From contig CAMCHQ010000020.1 of the NCBI GenBank assembly GCA_945874765.1, positions 1 to 33,419 of the forward strand: a DNA stretch of 33,419 bases, given 5' to 3'. Made by a program: the position numbers and the translations under genes. The DNA is from an uncultured Clostridia bacterium. Lineage in GTDB: Bacteria; Bacillota; Clostridia; Oscillospirales; Acutalibacteraceae. Numbering within the stretch: the stretch's first letter is position 1; each line of letters starts with the position of its first letter. The notes below the pieces were generated by a model. It saw nothing but the letters and a program-made list of their open reading frames with translations, was not told the DNA's origin and made no database searches. Positions 6,937 through 14,135 of this stretch are shown one piece after another.

Positions 6937-8133
6937 TTATTTAACCTTTACGCTTTTAGTGCTTGAATATGATGAATAATACTTTTTGCCGTTAATCGTT
7001 TTATAACTTCTGAGTTTAACATAATATTTCTTACCGGACTTTAATTTTTTAACAGTAGCACTTGTTGAATTTTTACCGGCTTTAACTGTTTTAGTGGTTT
7101 TCTTCGTAAATTTTGAAGAAGTTGAATACTTAATTTCATAACCGCTTACATTTTTATCTTTTTTCCAAGAAATATTAAGTTGCTTTTTTGATTTTGATTT
7201 AAGTTTGTTTTGCGTAGGTTTTTGAGGTACTATTATAAAACTTGCTGTTTTAGTGCCAAAGAATATACCGTTAAAATTAATTGTAACGCTTGCTTTTCCG
7301 GGCTTTGTGTTGTTTGAATACTTAACAGAATAGTAACTTGACGGAATTTTTTGTCCGCTTTGATTATATACCGTTACGCACGGTTTTTGTCCTTTCCCGT
7401 TATATGAAACACTCGTTTTTGATAACTTAACTTTGAGATTCTGAGCGTCGGTCATTAAAATTACATTTTGGTCAATTTGGCTGTCGCTGTATTGCCACAT
7501 ATAAGCAAAAGAATTTGTATTTCCGATTGAAGTGTTTCCTTTACTCATAGGGGATGTAGTGTAATCCGCACACCAAAGTTTGATATTGTTTTGTGAAAGC
7601 AAATCCGTATTGATAAATGTATTAAACCAATATGTATTTGAATAAACCATCGTATCATATCCGCTTTGAGATAACAAAGACGTAAATAAAAGTGCATTAT
7701 TTGTAATTGCATTTTTATCAAGTTTTGAGGAAATTGAACTGTCCTCAATATCATATGCAACCGGGTAAGTCATCAATGCTCTTGCTTCATTTGAAAGACC
7801 TGACAAAGTACTTATTGCAAACTGTGCTTCTATTTGAGCCTCATTTGAATTAAACGCATATGAATAAAGATAGACGCCGAAATTCATTCCGGCATTAACT
7901 GCTTTTTGAACGTTTTCATAAAACTTATTGTCAAGATGATTGAAATAGCCGAGCCTAATCATAACAAAGCTGTAGCCTTGTGCCTTTAATGATGACAAAT
8001 CAACATTTTCATTATGTTCCGAAATATCAACACCCGAAATACAGTAGTTATCGGCATACGCACTGACAGGAATCATTACAGAACAAATTATCATGGCAAG
8101 TGACAAAATTATCGATATACTTTTCTTTTTCAT
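6937..8133 (-). CDS. Secreted GH25 lysozyme with Ig-like and FN3 domains
   Basis: This is a 398-aa exported muramidase that would cleave peptidoglycan glycan strands. A signal peptide spans residues 1-26 (K-K-K, hydrophobic core, A-Y-A). The GH25 domain follows (about 32-225): G-V-D-I-S-E-H-N with Asp36, and the catalytic-type D-I-E-D with Glu130. Next are an Ig-like module (about 232-300) of the same style as those in the VanW protein at 17933, and a Lys-rich FN3 module to the end. Start 8133 has AAAGGA 8-9 bases upstream; an upstream in-frame ATG at 8157 would overlap the preceding gene. It lies 14 bases after the deacetylase stop, so the two are co-transcribed. Confidence 0.9.
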   Translation of the reverse strand: MKKKSISIILSLAMIICSVMIPVSAYADNYCISGVDISEHNENVDLSSLKAQGYSFVMIRLGYFNHLDNKFYENVQKAVNAGMNFGVYLYSYAFNSNEAQIEAQFAISTLSGLSNEARALMTYPVAYDIEDSSISSKLDKNAITNNALLFTSLLSQSGYDTMVYSNTYWFNTFINTDLLSQNNIKLWCADYTTSPMSKGNTSIGNTNSFAYMWQYSDSQIDQNVILMTDAQNLKVKLSKTSVSYNGKGQKPCVTVYNQSGQKIPSSYYSVKYSNNTKPGKASVTINFNGIFFGTKTASFIIVPQKPTQNKLKSKSKKQLNISWKKDKNVSGYEIKYSTSSKFTKKTTKTVKAGKNSTSATVKKLKSGKKYYVKLRSYKTINGKKYYSSYSSTKSVKVK

Positions 8134-8147
8134 TTTATTATCCTTTC

Positions 8148-8903
8148 TTAAAACCACTTAGGCTTTTTGTTCATTTTACAGCCTCGATAAGCAATTCCCG
8201 GTGCAAGCTTGTCACCGTTTCTGCAAAGAAGTTCATCAACTCTGACAAATGAATATCCTTGCGCCTCAAGTGTGTCAATCGCTCTAAGCGCCGCTTTAAC
8301 AGTTGTTTCTTTTGTATCGTGTAAAAGAAGTATTTCACCGTCGTGCGCTTTGTTGATTATGTAATTATAAACGTAGTTTTCGTCTTGGTGCTTCCAGTCA
8401 ATTGAATCATTTGACCATTTAACGGCTATCATATCGTCAATTGCATTTAATGTATCACCGAAATAGTGACCGTGCGGAGGACGATAAAATTTAACGTCAA
8501 TTCCCGTTATGTCCTTAATTACTTTGTTTGTAGAATAAATTTGCTCTTTGATAACATTTTTTGAAGTTTTCATCATATCAATATGCGTATATGTATGATT
8601 TCCGAGCAAATGGCCGTCGGCTACAATATTTTTTAAAGTGTCGGCGTTTTTCATAGCTTTTTTACCGAGAACAAAAAATGTTGCTTTCGCACCTTTTTGT
8701 TTAAGTCCGTCTAAAAGCGTTTGCGTGTAATCACTCGGGCCGTCATCAAACGTGAGAGCTATCATCTTTCTGTTAGGATTTGCCACGTCAACACCGTAAC
8801 TTTTAGGAAAAGGTGTGTAAATATAGCTTGCAATAAAAAACGCTATTACCGTAATAATTACAAGTATGTTAATTCGCTTTGTATTTTCTTTTGAATTTGT
8901 CAT
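8148..8903 (-). CDS. Membrane-anchored polysaccharide deacetylase (NodB domain)
   Basis: This is a 251-aa carbohydrate esterase family 4 protein, probably removing N-acetyl groups from peptidoglycan or another surface glycan. One transmembrane segment (about residues 12-29) anchors an extracellular NodB domain. Motif 1 is T-F-D-D-G-P (Asp53, Asp54). Motif 2 is H-T-Y-T-H (His103, His107, metal ligands). Motif 3 is R-P-P-H-G, with His where Tyr or Phe is usual. Then come S-I-D-W near residue 165 and L-L-L-H-D-T near 195. The start at 8903 follows AGAGGGAA; the longer frame from 8954 begins with no such site. It is the first gene of a two-gene unit with the GH25 lysozyme. Deacetylation usually reduces lysozyme sensitivity, so the pair may tune wall turnover. 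Confidence 0.88.
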   Translation of the reverse strand: MTNSKENTKRINILVIITVIAFFIASYIYTPFPKSYGVDVANPNRKMIALTFDDGPSDYTQTLLDGLKQKGAKATFFVLGKKAMKNADTLKNIVADGHLLGNHTYTHIDMMKTSKNVIKEQIYSTNKVIKDITGIDVKFYRPPHGHYFGDTLNAIDDMIAVKWSNDSIDWKHQDENYVYNYIINKAHDGEILLLHDTKETTVKAALRAIDTLEAQGYSFVRVDELLCRNGDKLAPGIAYRGCKMNKKPKWF

Positions 8904-8925
8904 TATATTCCCTCTATTCAAGTAT

Positions 8926-8954
8926 AAGATATCATATTTTTTCAATTTATACAA
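8926..8954 (-). promoter_or_regulatory. Possible promoter of the deacetylase-lysozyme unit
   Basis: On the minus strand TTGTAT (8954-8949) and TATCTT (8931-8926) are 17 bases apart, just upstream of the start at 8903. The match is moderate. Confidence 0.4.
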
Positions 8955-8991
8955 CGATTTTTTAATATCTTAGAATTTTCTTAATAATCTG

Positions 8992-9021
8992 TTGACAAAA
9001 TATCCTTTCTTGCAATATTAT
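8992..9021 (+). promoter_or_regulatory. Promoter of the ThrE-type exporter pair
   Basis: A consensus TTGACA (8992-8997) is followed after 18 bases by TATTAT (9016-9021). The start site falls close to the ribosome binding site GAGGG (9029-9033), so the leader is only a few bases. Confidence 0.65.
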
Positions 9022-9039
9022 TAAAATTGAGGGATGCTT

Positions 9040-9810
9040 ATGAATAATTTTGAATGTGAACAGTTTTTGGAATTAACGCTTTCACTCGGAAGACAGTATG
9101 TCGAAACAGGTGCAGAGATTAAGAGGGTAGAGGACTCACTTTACAGAATCTACAAGGCATACGAATTTGAAAATATAGAAATATATGCAATTACAAGCCT
9201 TATTGTAGCAACAATCAAAGCGCCTGACGGAACACATTATACTCAAAGCGTTCGTGTAAATTCGGGCGGTTCTACAGACCTTGGCAGGCTTGAAGATATC
9301 AATGCGCTTATCAGATATATATGCACAAATACTCCCGATATCGATAAGCTTAGTGATATAATCAATAACCCAAAGAAAACTAAGCCAAAAAAGCTTCTTA
9401 AATGTATCGGTTATATGCTTGCGGCAGGAGGTTTTGCCGTATTTTTCGGCGGAGATATGCTCGACGGCGCTGCCGCCGCAGTTATCGCAATTGCAGTCTA
9501 TTTTATGGATTATCATTTCAAGCTTCGTAATATCAATAATGTTATTTATACTTTTATAGCAAGCCTTGTTTCGGGAATAATTGCTTTATTATTTACTCAT
9601 TTTGGCTTCGGGCATAATGTCGATAAAGTAATGATAGGCGTAATTATGCTGCTTATTCCGGGGCTTTTGCTTGTAAATTCGATTAAGGAAATGTTTAACC
9701 GTGATGTTGTAACAGGGCTTTATCGCTTTGTAGAGGCGGTTTTTGTAGCAGTGGCAATTGCAGGCGGCTTTGCTGTTTCTGTATTGCTTTTAGGAGGTGT
9801 TCTTAAATGA
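9040..9810 (+). CDS. Threonine/serine exporter family protein, ThrE_1 (YjjP-like) subunit
   Basis: This 256-aa protein matches the N-terminal half of ThrE (DUF1212). A soluble portion (about residues 1-115) contains the family features G-R-Q-Y-V-E-T-G-A-E-I-K-R-V-E-D and Y-A-I-T-S-L-I. Five hydrophobic segments follow (about 120-255), including L-L-I-P-G-L-L-L-V-N-S. With the next gene it forms a two-component exporter. Coryneform ThrE exports threonine and serine, while E. coli YjjPB has been linked to succinate export, so the substrate is open. ATG 9040 is favoured over 9034 because GAGGG (9029-9033) then has a 6-base spacing. The stop overlaps the next start by 4 bases (ATGA). Confidence 0.85.
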   Translation: MNNFECEQFLELTLSLGRQYVETGAEIKRVEDSLYRIYKAYEFENIEIYAITSLIVATIKAPDGTHYTQSVRVNSGGSTDLGRLEDINALIRYICTNTPDIDKLSDIINNPKKTKPKKLLKCIGYMLAAGGFAVFFGGDMLDGAAAAVIAIAVYFMDYHFKLRNINNVIYTFIASLVSGIIALLFTHFGFGHNVDKVMIGVIMLLIPGLLLVNSIKEMFNRDVVTGLYRFVEAVFVAVAIAGGFAVSVLLLGGVLK

Positions 9811-10268
9811 AAAGAGAAATACTCCAAATTATAATGGCAGGCATAGGTACTCTCGGCTTCTCGATTTATTTTAGGGTAAGTGAAAAGAACGTAGCCGCTT
9901 CCACAATCGGCGGTGTTGTCGGTTTTGCGTTTTATCTTTTAGTTTACAAATTGACCGACAGTCTCTTCTTCGCTAATTTCGCCGCCGCATTTTTGATATA
10001 TCTTTACAGCGAGCTTTGCGCAAGAATTTTAAAAGCACCGTCAAATGTATTTTTAGTTCCGGGAATTATACCGCTATTGCCGGGAGGTGCGCTTTATTAT
10101 ACAATGTACGGTATTGTCAGTTCCGACAGTAAAATGCTTTACAGAAACGGTATTGACACAGTAATTATGACAGTCGGAATTGCAACGGGAATAGTTGTCG
10201 GAACGGTAATTATTAACTATTTAATAAGGATTAATAAAAAGAAAACAGCGAAAAAAGAGAACGACTGA
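9807..10268 (+). CDS. Threonine/serine exporter family protein, ThrE_2 (YjjB-like) subunit
   Basis: This is a 153-aa membrane protein with about four to five hydrophobic helices, matching the C-terminal half of ThrE (DUF3815-type). The conserved V-P-G-I-I-P-L-L-P-G-G near residue 85 parallels the I-P-G-L motif of its partner. AGGAGG at 9792-9797 lies inside the upstream gene, 9 bases before ATG, and the 4-base overlap implies coupled translation and a stoichiometric complex. Its last codons are part of the shared terminator stem. Confidence 0.85.
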   Translation: MKREILQIIMAGIGTLGFSIYFRVSEKNVAASTIGGVVGFAFYLLVYKLTDSLFFANFAAAFLIYLYSELCARILKAPSNVFLVPGIIPLLPGGALYYTMYGIVSSDSKMLYRNGIDTVIMTVGIATGIVVGTVIINYLIRINKKKTAKKEND

Positions 10269-10284
10269 AAAGCCGTTCTCTTTT
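10253..10284. terminator. Bidirectional terminator between the ThrE pair and the nitroreductase
   Basis: AAAAGAGAACG at 10253-10263 pairs with CGTTCTCTTTT at 10274-10284. Two more pairs (10265-10266 with 10271-10272) close a GAAA tetraloop, with one A-C mismatch in the stem. The left arm lies within the ThrE_2 coding region. The minus strand reads into a run of T, serving the nitroreductase. Confidence 0.8.
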
Positions 10285-10287
10285 AAA

Positions 10288-10812
10288 TTAAAAATCGTTG
10301 AATTTCACCATTTCATCAAGGTCAATATGCTTGAAATGAAGCGGATTAATTTGTGCGTCATCAGCCGGATATCCTGTCGGCATAAATGAAATTACATCAA
10401 GATTTTCAGGGATTTTTAATACTTTCTTTGCTATATCGGGATTTAAAGCCATTACCCAAGTTGTGCCGAGACCCAACTCCTGTGCCTGAAGCATCATTTG
10501 TGTCATTGCAATACTGCTGTCGATTTCAGCCGAAGAAATTTTGTCGTATTTTCTTATCCAAGCTTTTGATCTGTCAACGCACATTACAAAAAGAAGCGGA
10601 GCGTCAAATGTATATCGTGTGCATTTTTCTTCATCAAGAGCCTTGATTTTTTCTTTATCCGTCAATACCAAAATCCTTTGCGGCTGAAGATTGCAAGCCG
10701 TAGGGGCTACAAGCGCAGCTTCGAGAATTTTGTCGATTTTTTCTTTTTCAACAGGAGTATCCTTGAATTTTCTGCAAGAATATCTCTCTTTTATAAGTTC
10801 GTCAAATTTCAT
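10288..10812 (-). CDS. Nitroreductase family FMN-dependent oxidoreductase
   Basis: This is a 174-aa flavoprotein of the nitroreductase fold, which uses NAD(P)H to reduce nitro compounds, quinones or related substrates. The N-terminal R-Y-S-C-R-K-F motif (about residues 10-16) contacts the FMN phosphate, followed by A-L-V-A-P-T-A-C-N-L-Q-P-Q, the usual A-P-(S/T)-x-x-N-x-Q-P signature. G-L-G-T-T-W-V and the terminal P-T-G-Y-P lie in the expected places. It is a single-gene unit with its own promoter (10864-10836), AAAGGAG ribosome binding site and shared terminator. Natural substrate unknown. Confidence 0.88.
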   Translation of the reverse strand: MKFDELIKERYSCRKFKDTPVEKEKIDKILEAALVAPTACNLQPQRILVLTDKEKIKALDEEKCTRYTFDAPLLFVMCVDRSKAWIRKYDKISSAEIDSSIAMTQMMLQAQELGLGTTWVMALNPDIAKKVLKIPENLDVISFMPTGYPADDAQINPLHFKHIDLDEMVKFNDF

Positions 10813-10835
10813 ATAATTATCTCCTTTGCGGTTTT

Positions 10836-10864
10836 ATCTTAACAAAATATTTTTCATTAATCAA
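10836..10864 (-). promoter_or_regulatory. Promoter of the nitroreductase gene
   Basis: On the minus strand TTGATT (10864-10859) and TAAGAT (10841-10836) have a 17-base spacer. It lies 24 bases upstream of the start at 10812. Confidence 0.55.
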
Positions 10865-10884
10865 TAATATTTAACAAATTTTTC

Positions 10885-10913
10885 TTTAATTTTTTACGCT
10901 AATCTGTTAAAAT
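10885..10913 (+). promoter_or_regulatory. Weak candidate promoter of tex
   Basis: TTTAAT (10885-10890) and TAAAAT (10908-10913) are 17 bases apart. The -35 is poor. It is the best candidate in the 128-base divergent region before tex. Confidence 0.35.
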
Positions 10914-10940
10914 ACCATTATCACCTTGAAAGGATATATT

Positions 10941-13088
10941 ATGGACATTTTACAAAAACTTACGCAGGAATTTTCACTCAAACCATGGCAGGTTGAAAAT
11001 ACCGTCAAACTTATTGATGACGGCAATACAATTCCTTTTATTGCAAGATACAGAAAAGAAGCTACCGGTTCTCTTGATGACCAGCTTTTGAGAAATTTAT
11101 CCGATAGACTTACTTATCTTCGTAATATGGATGAGCAAAAAGAAAAGATTATTTCATCTATTGAAGAGCAGGAGCTTATGACAGACGAAATAAGAAAATC
11201 CATTGAAAATGCGACAACAATAACAGAACTTGAAGATATTTACAGACCTTTCAGACCGAAGAGAAAAACAAGAGCGTCCGTCGCAAAAGCCAAAGGACTT
11301 CAAGGGCTTGCCGACTTTCTCTATGCTCAAAACAGAAATTCAGTATCACCGCTTGAAGAAGCCGAAAAATATCTCAATGACGAGGTTGAAAGTGTTGAAG
11401 ACGCTTTAAACGGAGCAAAAGACATTATTGCGGAATTTGTTTCTGATGACCCGTCAGGAAGAAAAATGCTGAGATATTCTATAAAAAATCACGGCAACAT
11501 TGTTGTGACCGGAGCTAAAGATGACCTTGGTGTATATGAAATGTATAAAGATTATACGGAACCTGTTTCAAGCGTTGCATCTCACCGTGTATTAGCATTT
11601 AACAGAGGCGAAAAAGAAGGGTATTTGAAGGTAAGTATTGATTATGACAAAATTACCGCTTTGACAATTTTATACAATCTTCATATTAAGGAAAGTTCTC
11701 CGACTGAAGAAATTGTAAAAGAAGCTATTGAAGATTCGTATTCAAGACTTATTTTTCCTTCAATCGAACGTGAACTTCGTAATTCACTGACAGAAATCGC
11801 TGATGAAAAAGCTATCGGCGTTTTTGCCGAAAATACACGTCATTTGCTTATGCAGCCGCCTGTTAAGGGCAAGGTAACTTTAGGTCTTGACCCCGGTTAC
11901 AGAACAGGCTGTAAAGTTGCTGTTGTTGACGAAACAGGCAAGGTGCTTGACACAAGTGTGATTTATGCCGTTCCTCCTCATAATAAAGTTGAACAGGCTA
12001 AGAAAATAATTAAAGACCTCGTTAAAAAGCATAATGTTCAAATGTTTGCTATCGGTAACGGTACTGCTTCACACGAAACGGAGGTTTTTGCCGCCGAAGT
12101 TATCAAAGAACTTAATTGCGGCATAACATATATGGTTGTAAGTGAAGCAGGTGCTTCGGTTTATTCGGCTTCAAAACTTGCCGCTGAGGAATTTCCCGAA
12201 TATGACGTATCGCTTAGAAGTGCGGTTTCAATTGCAAGGCGCTTGCAGGACCCGCTTGCAGAACTTGTTAAAATTGACCCTAAAGCAATCGGTGTAGGTC
12301 AGTATCAGCACGATATGCCGCAAAATCAGCTTTCAAGCGCACTTGACGGAGTAGTTGAGGATTGTGTAAACTCAGTCGGTGTTGACCTTAATACCGCTTC
12401 CGCTCAACTTCTCAATCGAGTTGCAGGTGTGTCAAGCAAAATCGCAAATAATATTGTAAGTTACAGGCAGGAACACGGCGCTTTTAAATCACGTGACGAA
12501 ATAAAGAAGGTTTCAATGCTCGGTCCTAAAGCTTTTGAGCAATGTGCAGGCTTTTTGAGAGTGGCAGAAAGCAAAAATGTTCTTGATAATACAGCAGTTC
12601 ACCCCGAAAGCTACGAAGCCGCACGCAAACTTTTAAAAATCTGCTGCGTTTCAGATGATGACGTAAGAAAAGGCAATGTATCGGCTGTAGGTGAATATGT
12701 GGAAAGCGTAGGCACTTGTGCTCTTGCAAAACAGCTTGATATCGGCGAGCCGACACTTATTGATATTACCAAGGAAATCGCCAAGCCGGGCAGAGACCCA
12801 CGTGACGAACTTCCGGCACCAATGCTTCGCACAGATGTTATGGGAATTGAAGATTTAAAGGTAGGAATGGAACTTAAAGGTACTGTTAGAAATGTTATTG
12901 ATTTCGGTGCTTTTGTTGATATCGGAGTTCATCAAGACGGCCTTGTCCATATTTCTCAAATTACCAATAAGTATATCAAACATCCGAGCGACGTTTTAAA
13001 AGTAGGGGATATAGTTACTGTTTGGGTAATATCCCTTGATATTGATAAAAAACGTATAGGACTTACAATGAAAAAGCCTAAAGAATAA
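10941..13088 (+). CDS. tex: Tex family RNA-binding transcription accessory protein
   Basis: This 715-aa protein has the Tex/YhgF layout: a helical N-terminal region (about 1-300), a YqgF/RNase H-like domain opening with L-G-L-D-P-G-Y-R-T-G near residue 315, tandem helix-hairpin-helix motifs (about 465-540, N-R-V-A-G-V-S-S-K-I-A-N-N-I-V), and a C-terminal S1 domain (about 642-712, G-T-V-R-N-V-I-D-F-G-A-F-V-D-I-G). The family binds nucleic acid and affects transcription and stress survival; its precise biochemical role is not settled. ATG 10941 has GAAAGGA 6 bases upstream. The stop overlaps the start of the next gene by one base (TAATG). Confidence 0.93.
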   Translation: MDILQKLTQEFSLKPWQVENTVKLIDDGNTIPFIARYRKEATGSLDDQLLRNLSDRLTYLRNMDEQKEKIISSIEEQELMTDEIRKSIENATTITELEDIYRPFRPKRKTRASVAKAKGLQGLADFLYAQNRNSVSPLEEAEKYLNDEVESVEDALNGAKDIIAEFVSDDPSGRKMLRYSIKNHGNIVVTGAKDDLGVYEMYKDYTEPVSSVASHRVLAFNRGEKEGYLKVSIDYDKITALTILYNLHIKESSPTEEIVKEAIEDSYSRLIFPSIERELRNSLTEIADEKAIGVFAENTRHLLMQPPVKGKVTLGLDPGYRTGCKVAVVDETGKVLDTSVIYAVPPHNKVEQAKKIIKDLVKKHNVQMFAIGNGTASHETEVFAAEVIKELNCGITYMVVSEAGASVYSASKLAAEEFPEYDVSLRSAVSIARRLQDPLAELVKIDPKAIGVGQYQHDMPQNQLSSALDGVVEDCVNSVGVDLNTASAQLLNRVAGVSSKIANNIVSYRQEHGAFKSRDEIKKVSMLGPKAFEQCAGFLRVAESKNVLDNTAVHPESYEAARKLLKICCVSDDDVRKGNVSAVGEYVESVGTCALAKQLDIGEPTLIDITKEIAKPGRDPRDELPAPMLRTDVMGIEDLKVGMELKGTVRNVIDFGAFVDIGVHQDGLVHISQITNKYIKHPSDVLKVGDIVTVWVISLDIDKKRIGLTMKKPKE

Positions 13089-13600
13089 TGGATATTAAGA
13101 TTATTAAAAGCAATAGAAAAACACTTTCACTTTGCGTCGATGATGAATTGTGTGCAGTTGTTAAAGCACCTTATTTTGTTTCTGATAAAGAAATAAATGC
13201 TTTTGTTTCAAAAAATGAGGCTTGGCTTAATAATGCAGTCAAACGCAAGAAAAAACAGCTTAATAAATACGATATAAGCGAAGATAAGAAGAACGAACTT
13301 ATAAAACTTGCGAAAGAATATTTGCCGAAAAGAGTAGAATATTTCTCAAAAATTATGAATGTTAAGCCTACGGGTGTTAAAATAACTTCCGCTAAAAAAC
13401 GTTTCGGCTCTTGCAGCGGTAAAAATTCAATTTGCTTTTCTTATTATTTAATGCTTTACCCAAAAGAGGCTGTTGATTACGTTGTAGTTCACGAGCTTGC
13501 ACACATTAAGCATCATAATCACAGTAAAGAGTTTTATAACTTTGTAAGTGAATTTATGCCTGATTTTAAGCAACGTGAAAGACTTTTGAAAAGCAACTGA
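13088..13600 (+). CDS. YgjP-like M48-type zinc metallopeptidase (DUF45)
   Basis: This 170-aa protein belongs to the YgjP/DUF45 family. The zinc signature is V-V-H-E-L-A-H-I-K-H-H-N-H-S-K-E-F near residues 136-152, with the HExxH histidines and a third ligand in H-S-K-E-F-Y. F-G-S-C-S-G-K-N just before it matches the family's R-W-G-S-C-x-x-x motif with Phe for Trp. The N-terminal half is Lys-rich. Translation is coupled to tex by a one-base overlap. Substrates of this family are unknown. No obvious terminator lies between its stop and the tRNA promoter. Confidence 0.85.
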   Translation: MDIKIIKSNRKTLSLCVDDELCAVVKAPYFVSDKEINAFVSKNEAWLNNAVKRKKKQLNKYDISEDKKNELIKLAKEYLPKRVEYFSKIMNVKPTGVKITSAKKRFGSCSGKNSICFSYYLMLYPKEAVDYVVVHELAHIKHHNHSKEFYNFVSEFMPDFKQRERLLKSN

Positions 13601-13628
13601 ATTATTTGAATTTTTGATAAAATAAGTG

Positions 13629-13657
13629 TTGACAAACGTATATCGTTCTGCTATAAT
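13629..13657 (+). promoter_or_regulatory. Consensus promoter of tRNA-Leu(GAG)
   Basis: TTGACA (13629-13634), a 17-base spacer and TATAAT (13652-13657) match the sigma-A consensus exactly, as is common for stable RNA genes. The tRNA begins 12 bases after the -10. Confidence 0.88.
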
Positions 13658-13669
13658 GTCAACTGTTGA

Positions 13670-13754
13670 GCGAGAGTGGCGGAATCGGCAGACGCGCACG
13701 TTTGAGGGGCGTGTGGGGCGACTCGTACGGGTTCAAGTCCCGTCTCTCGCACCA
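13670..13754 (+). tRNA. tRNA-Leu, anticodon GAG
   Basis: An 85-base tRNA. Acceptor arms GCGAGAG (13670-13676) and CTCTCGC (13744-13750) pair fully, followed by the discriminator A and an encoded CCA. The anticodon loop TTGAGGG places GAG at 13704-13706 on a 5-bp stem with one G-T pair. The long variable arm and GGTTCAAGTCC T-arm are those of a class II leucine tRNA. Confidence 0.95.
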
Positions 13755-13790
13755 AAATAAGCAGTAACCATTTGGTTACTGCTTATTTTT
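13755..13790 (+). terminator. Terminator of tRNA-Leu(GAG)
   Basis: A 15-bp perfect stem (13755-13769 with 13774-13788) with a 4-base loop runs into T, directly after the tRNA CCA. Confidence 0.92.
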
Positions 13791-13837
13791 TGTGCGAAAT
13801 ATGGGTGTTCTTGTATTCATCTATTCGTGATGATATA

Positions 13838-13872
13838 AAATAAAAAGACCATCTAAATAATAGATGGTCTTT
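13838..13872 (-). terminator. Terminator of tRNA-Leu(UAA)
   Basis: On the minus strand a 12-bp stem (13872-13861 with 13855-13844) with a 5-base loop runs into T5 and further T-rich sequence. It starts at the CCA end of the minus-strand tRNA. Confidence 0.9.
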
Positions 13873-13958
13873 GGTGCTGGTGACCGGACTTGAACCGGTA
13901 CGGTATTGCTACCGAGGGATTTTAAGTCCCTTGCGTCTGCCGATTTCGCCACACCAGC
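13872..13958 (-). tRNA. tRNA-Leu, anticodon UAA
   Basis: An 87-base class II tRNA on the minus strand. Acceptor arms GCTGGTG (13958-13952) and CACCAGC pair fully, with discriminator A and encoded CCA (13874-13872). The anticodon loop CTTAAAA gives TAA at 13924-13922 on an AGGGA/TCCCT stem. It ends about 120 bases from the plus-strand tRNA-Leu, in tail-to-tail arrangement. Confidence 0.95.
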
Positions 13959-13969
13959 GTGCAAACAAT

Positions 13970-13998
13970 ATAATAATAGATTTCATCTATAAAGTCAA
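13970..13998 (-). promoter_or_regulatory. Promoter of tRNA-Leu(UAA)
   Basis: On the minus strand TTGACT (13998-13993) and TATTAT (13975-13970) are separated by 17 bases, 12 bases upstream of the tRNA 5' end. Confidence 0.8.
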
Positions 13999-14041
13999 GT
14001 ATTATTTTGAAATAAACAAAACTTTTATTTTATAAATATAT

Positions 14042-14072
14042 AATATTATACTTGAAAATATTATACTTGAAA
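14042..14072. repeat. Two tandem 15-base direct repeats overlapping the araB promoter
   Basis: AATATTATACTTGAA occurs twice in direct tandem (period 15, plus a trailing A). The second copy supplies the TTGAAA -35 hexamer of the arabinose operon promoter. Such placement suits a regulator site, but AT-rich promoter DNA can also duplicate by chance. With two copies and no spacers it is not a CRISPR. Confidence 0.6.
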
Positions 14073-14095
14073 GTTTTAAATAAATATTGTAATAT
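14067..14095 (+). promoter_or_regulatory. Likely promoter of the arabinose operon
   Basis: TTGAAA (14067-14072) and TAATAT (14090-14095) are 17 bases apart. The leader to ATG 14136 is about 35 bases, with GGAGG at 14125-14129. No clear cre (CcpA) site or AraR-type palindrome was seen. Confidence 0.5.
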
Positions 14096-14135
14096 TATGT
14101 TGAATTAATATCCATATTTTTCTTGGAGGTCTTTT

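Noticed and set aside
14042-14072. CRISPR-like array
   Set aside because: Only two directly abutting copies without spacers, and no cas genes.
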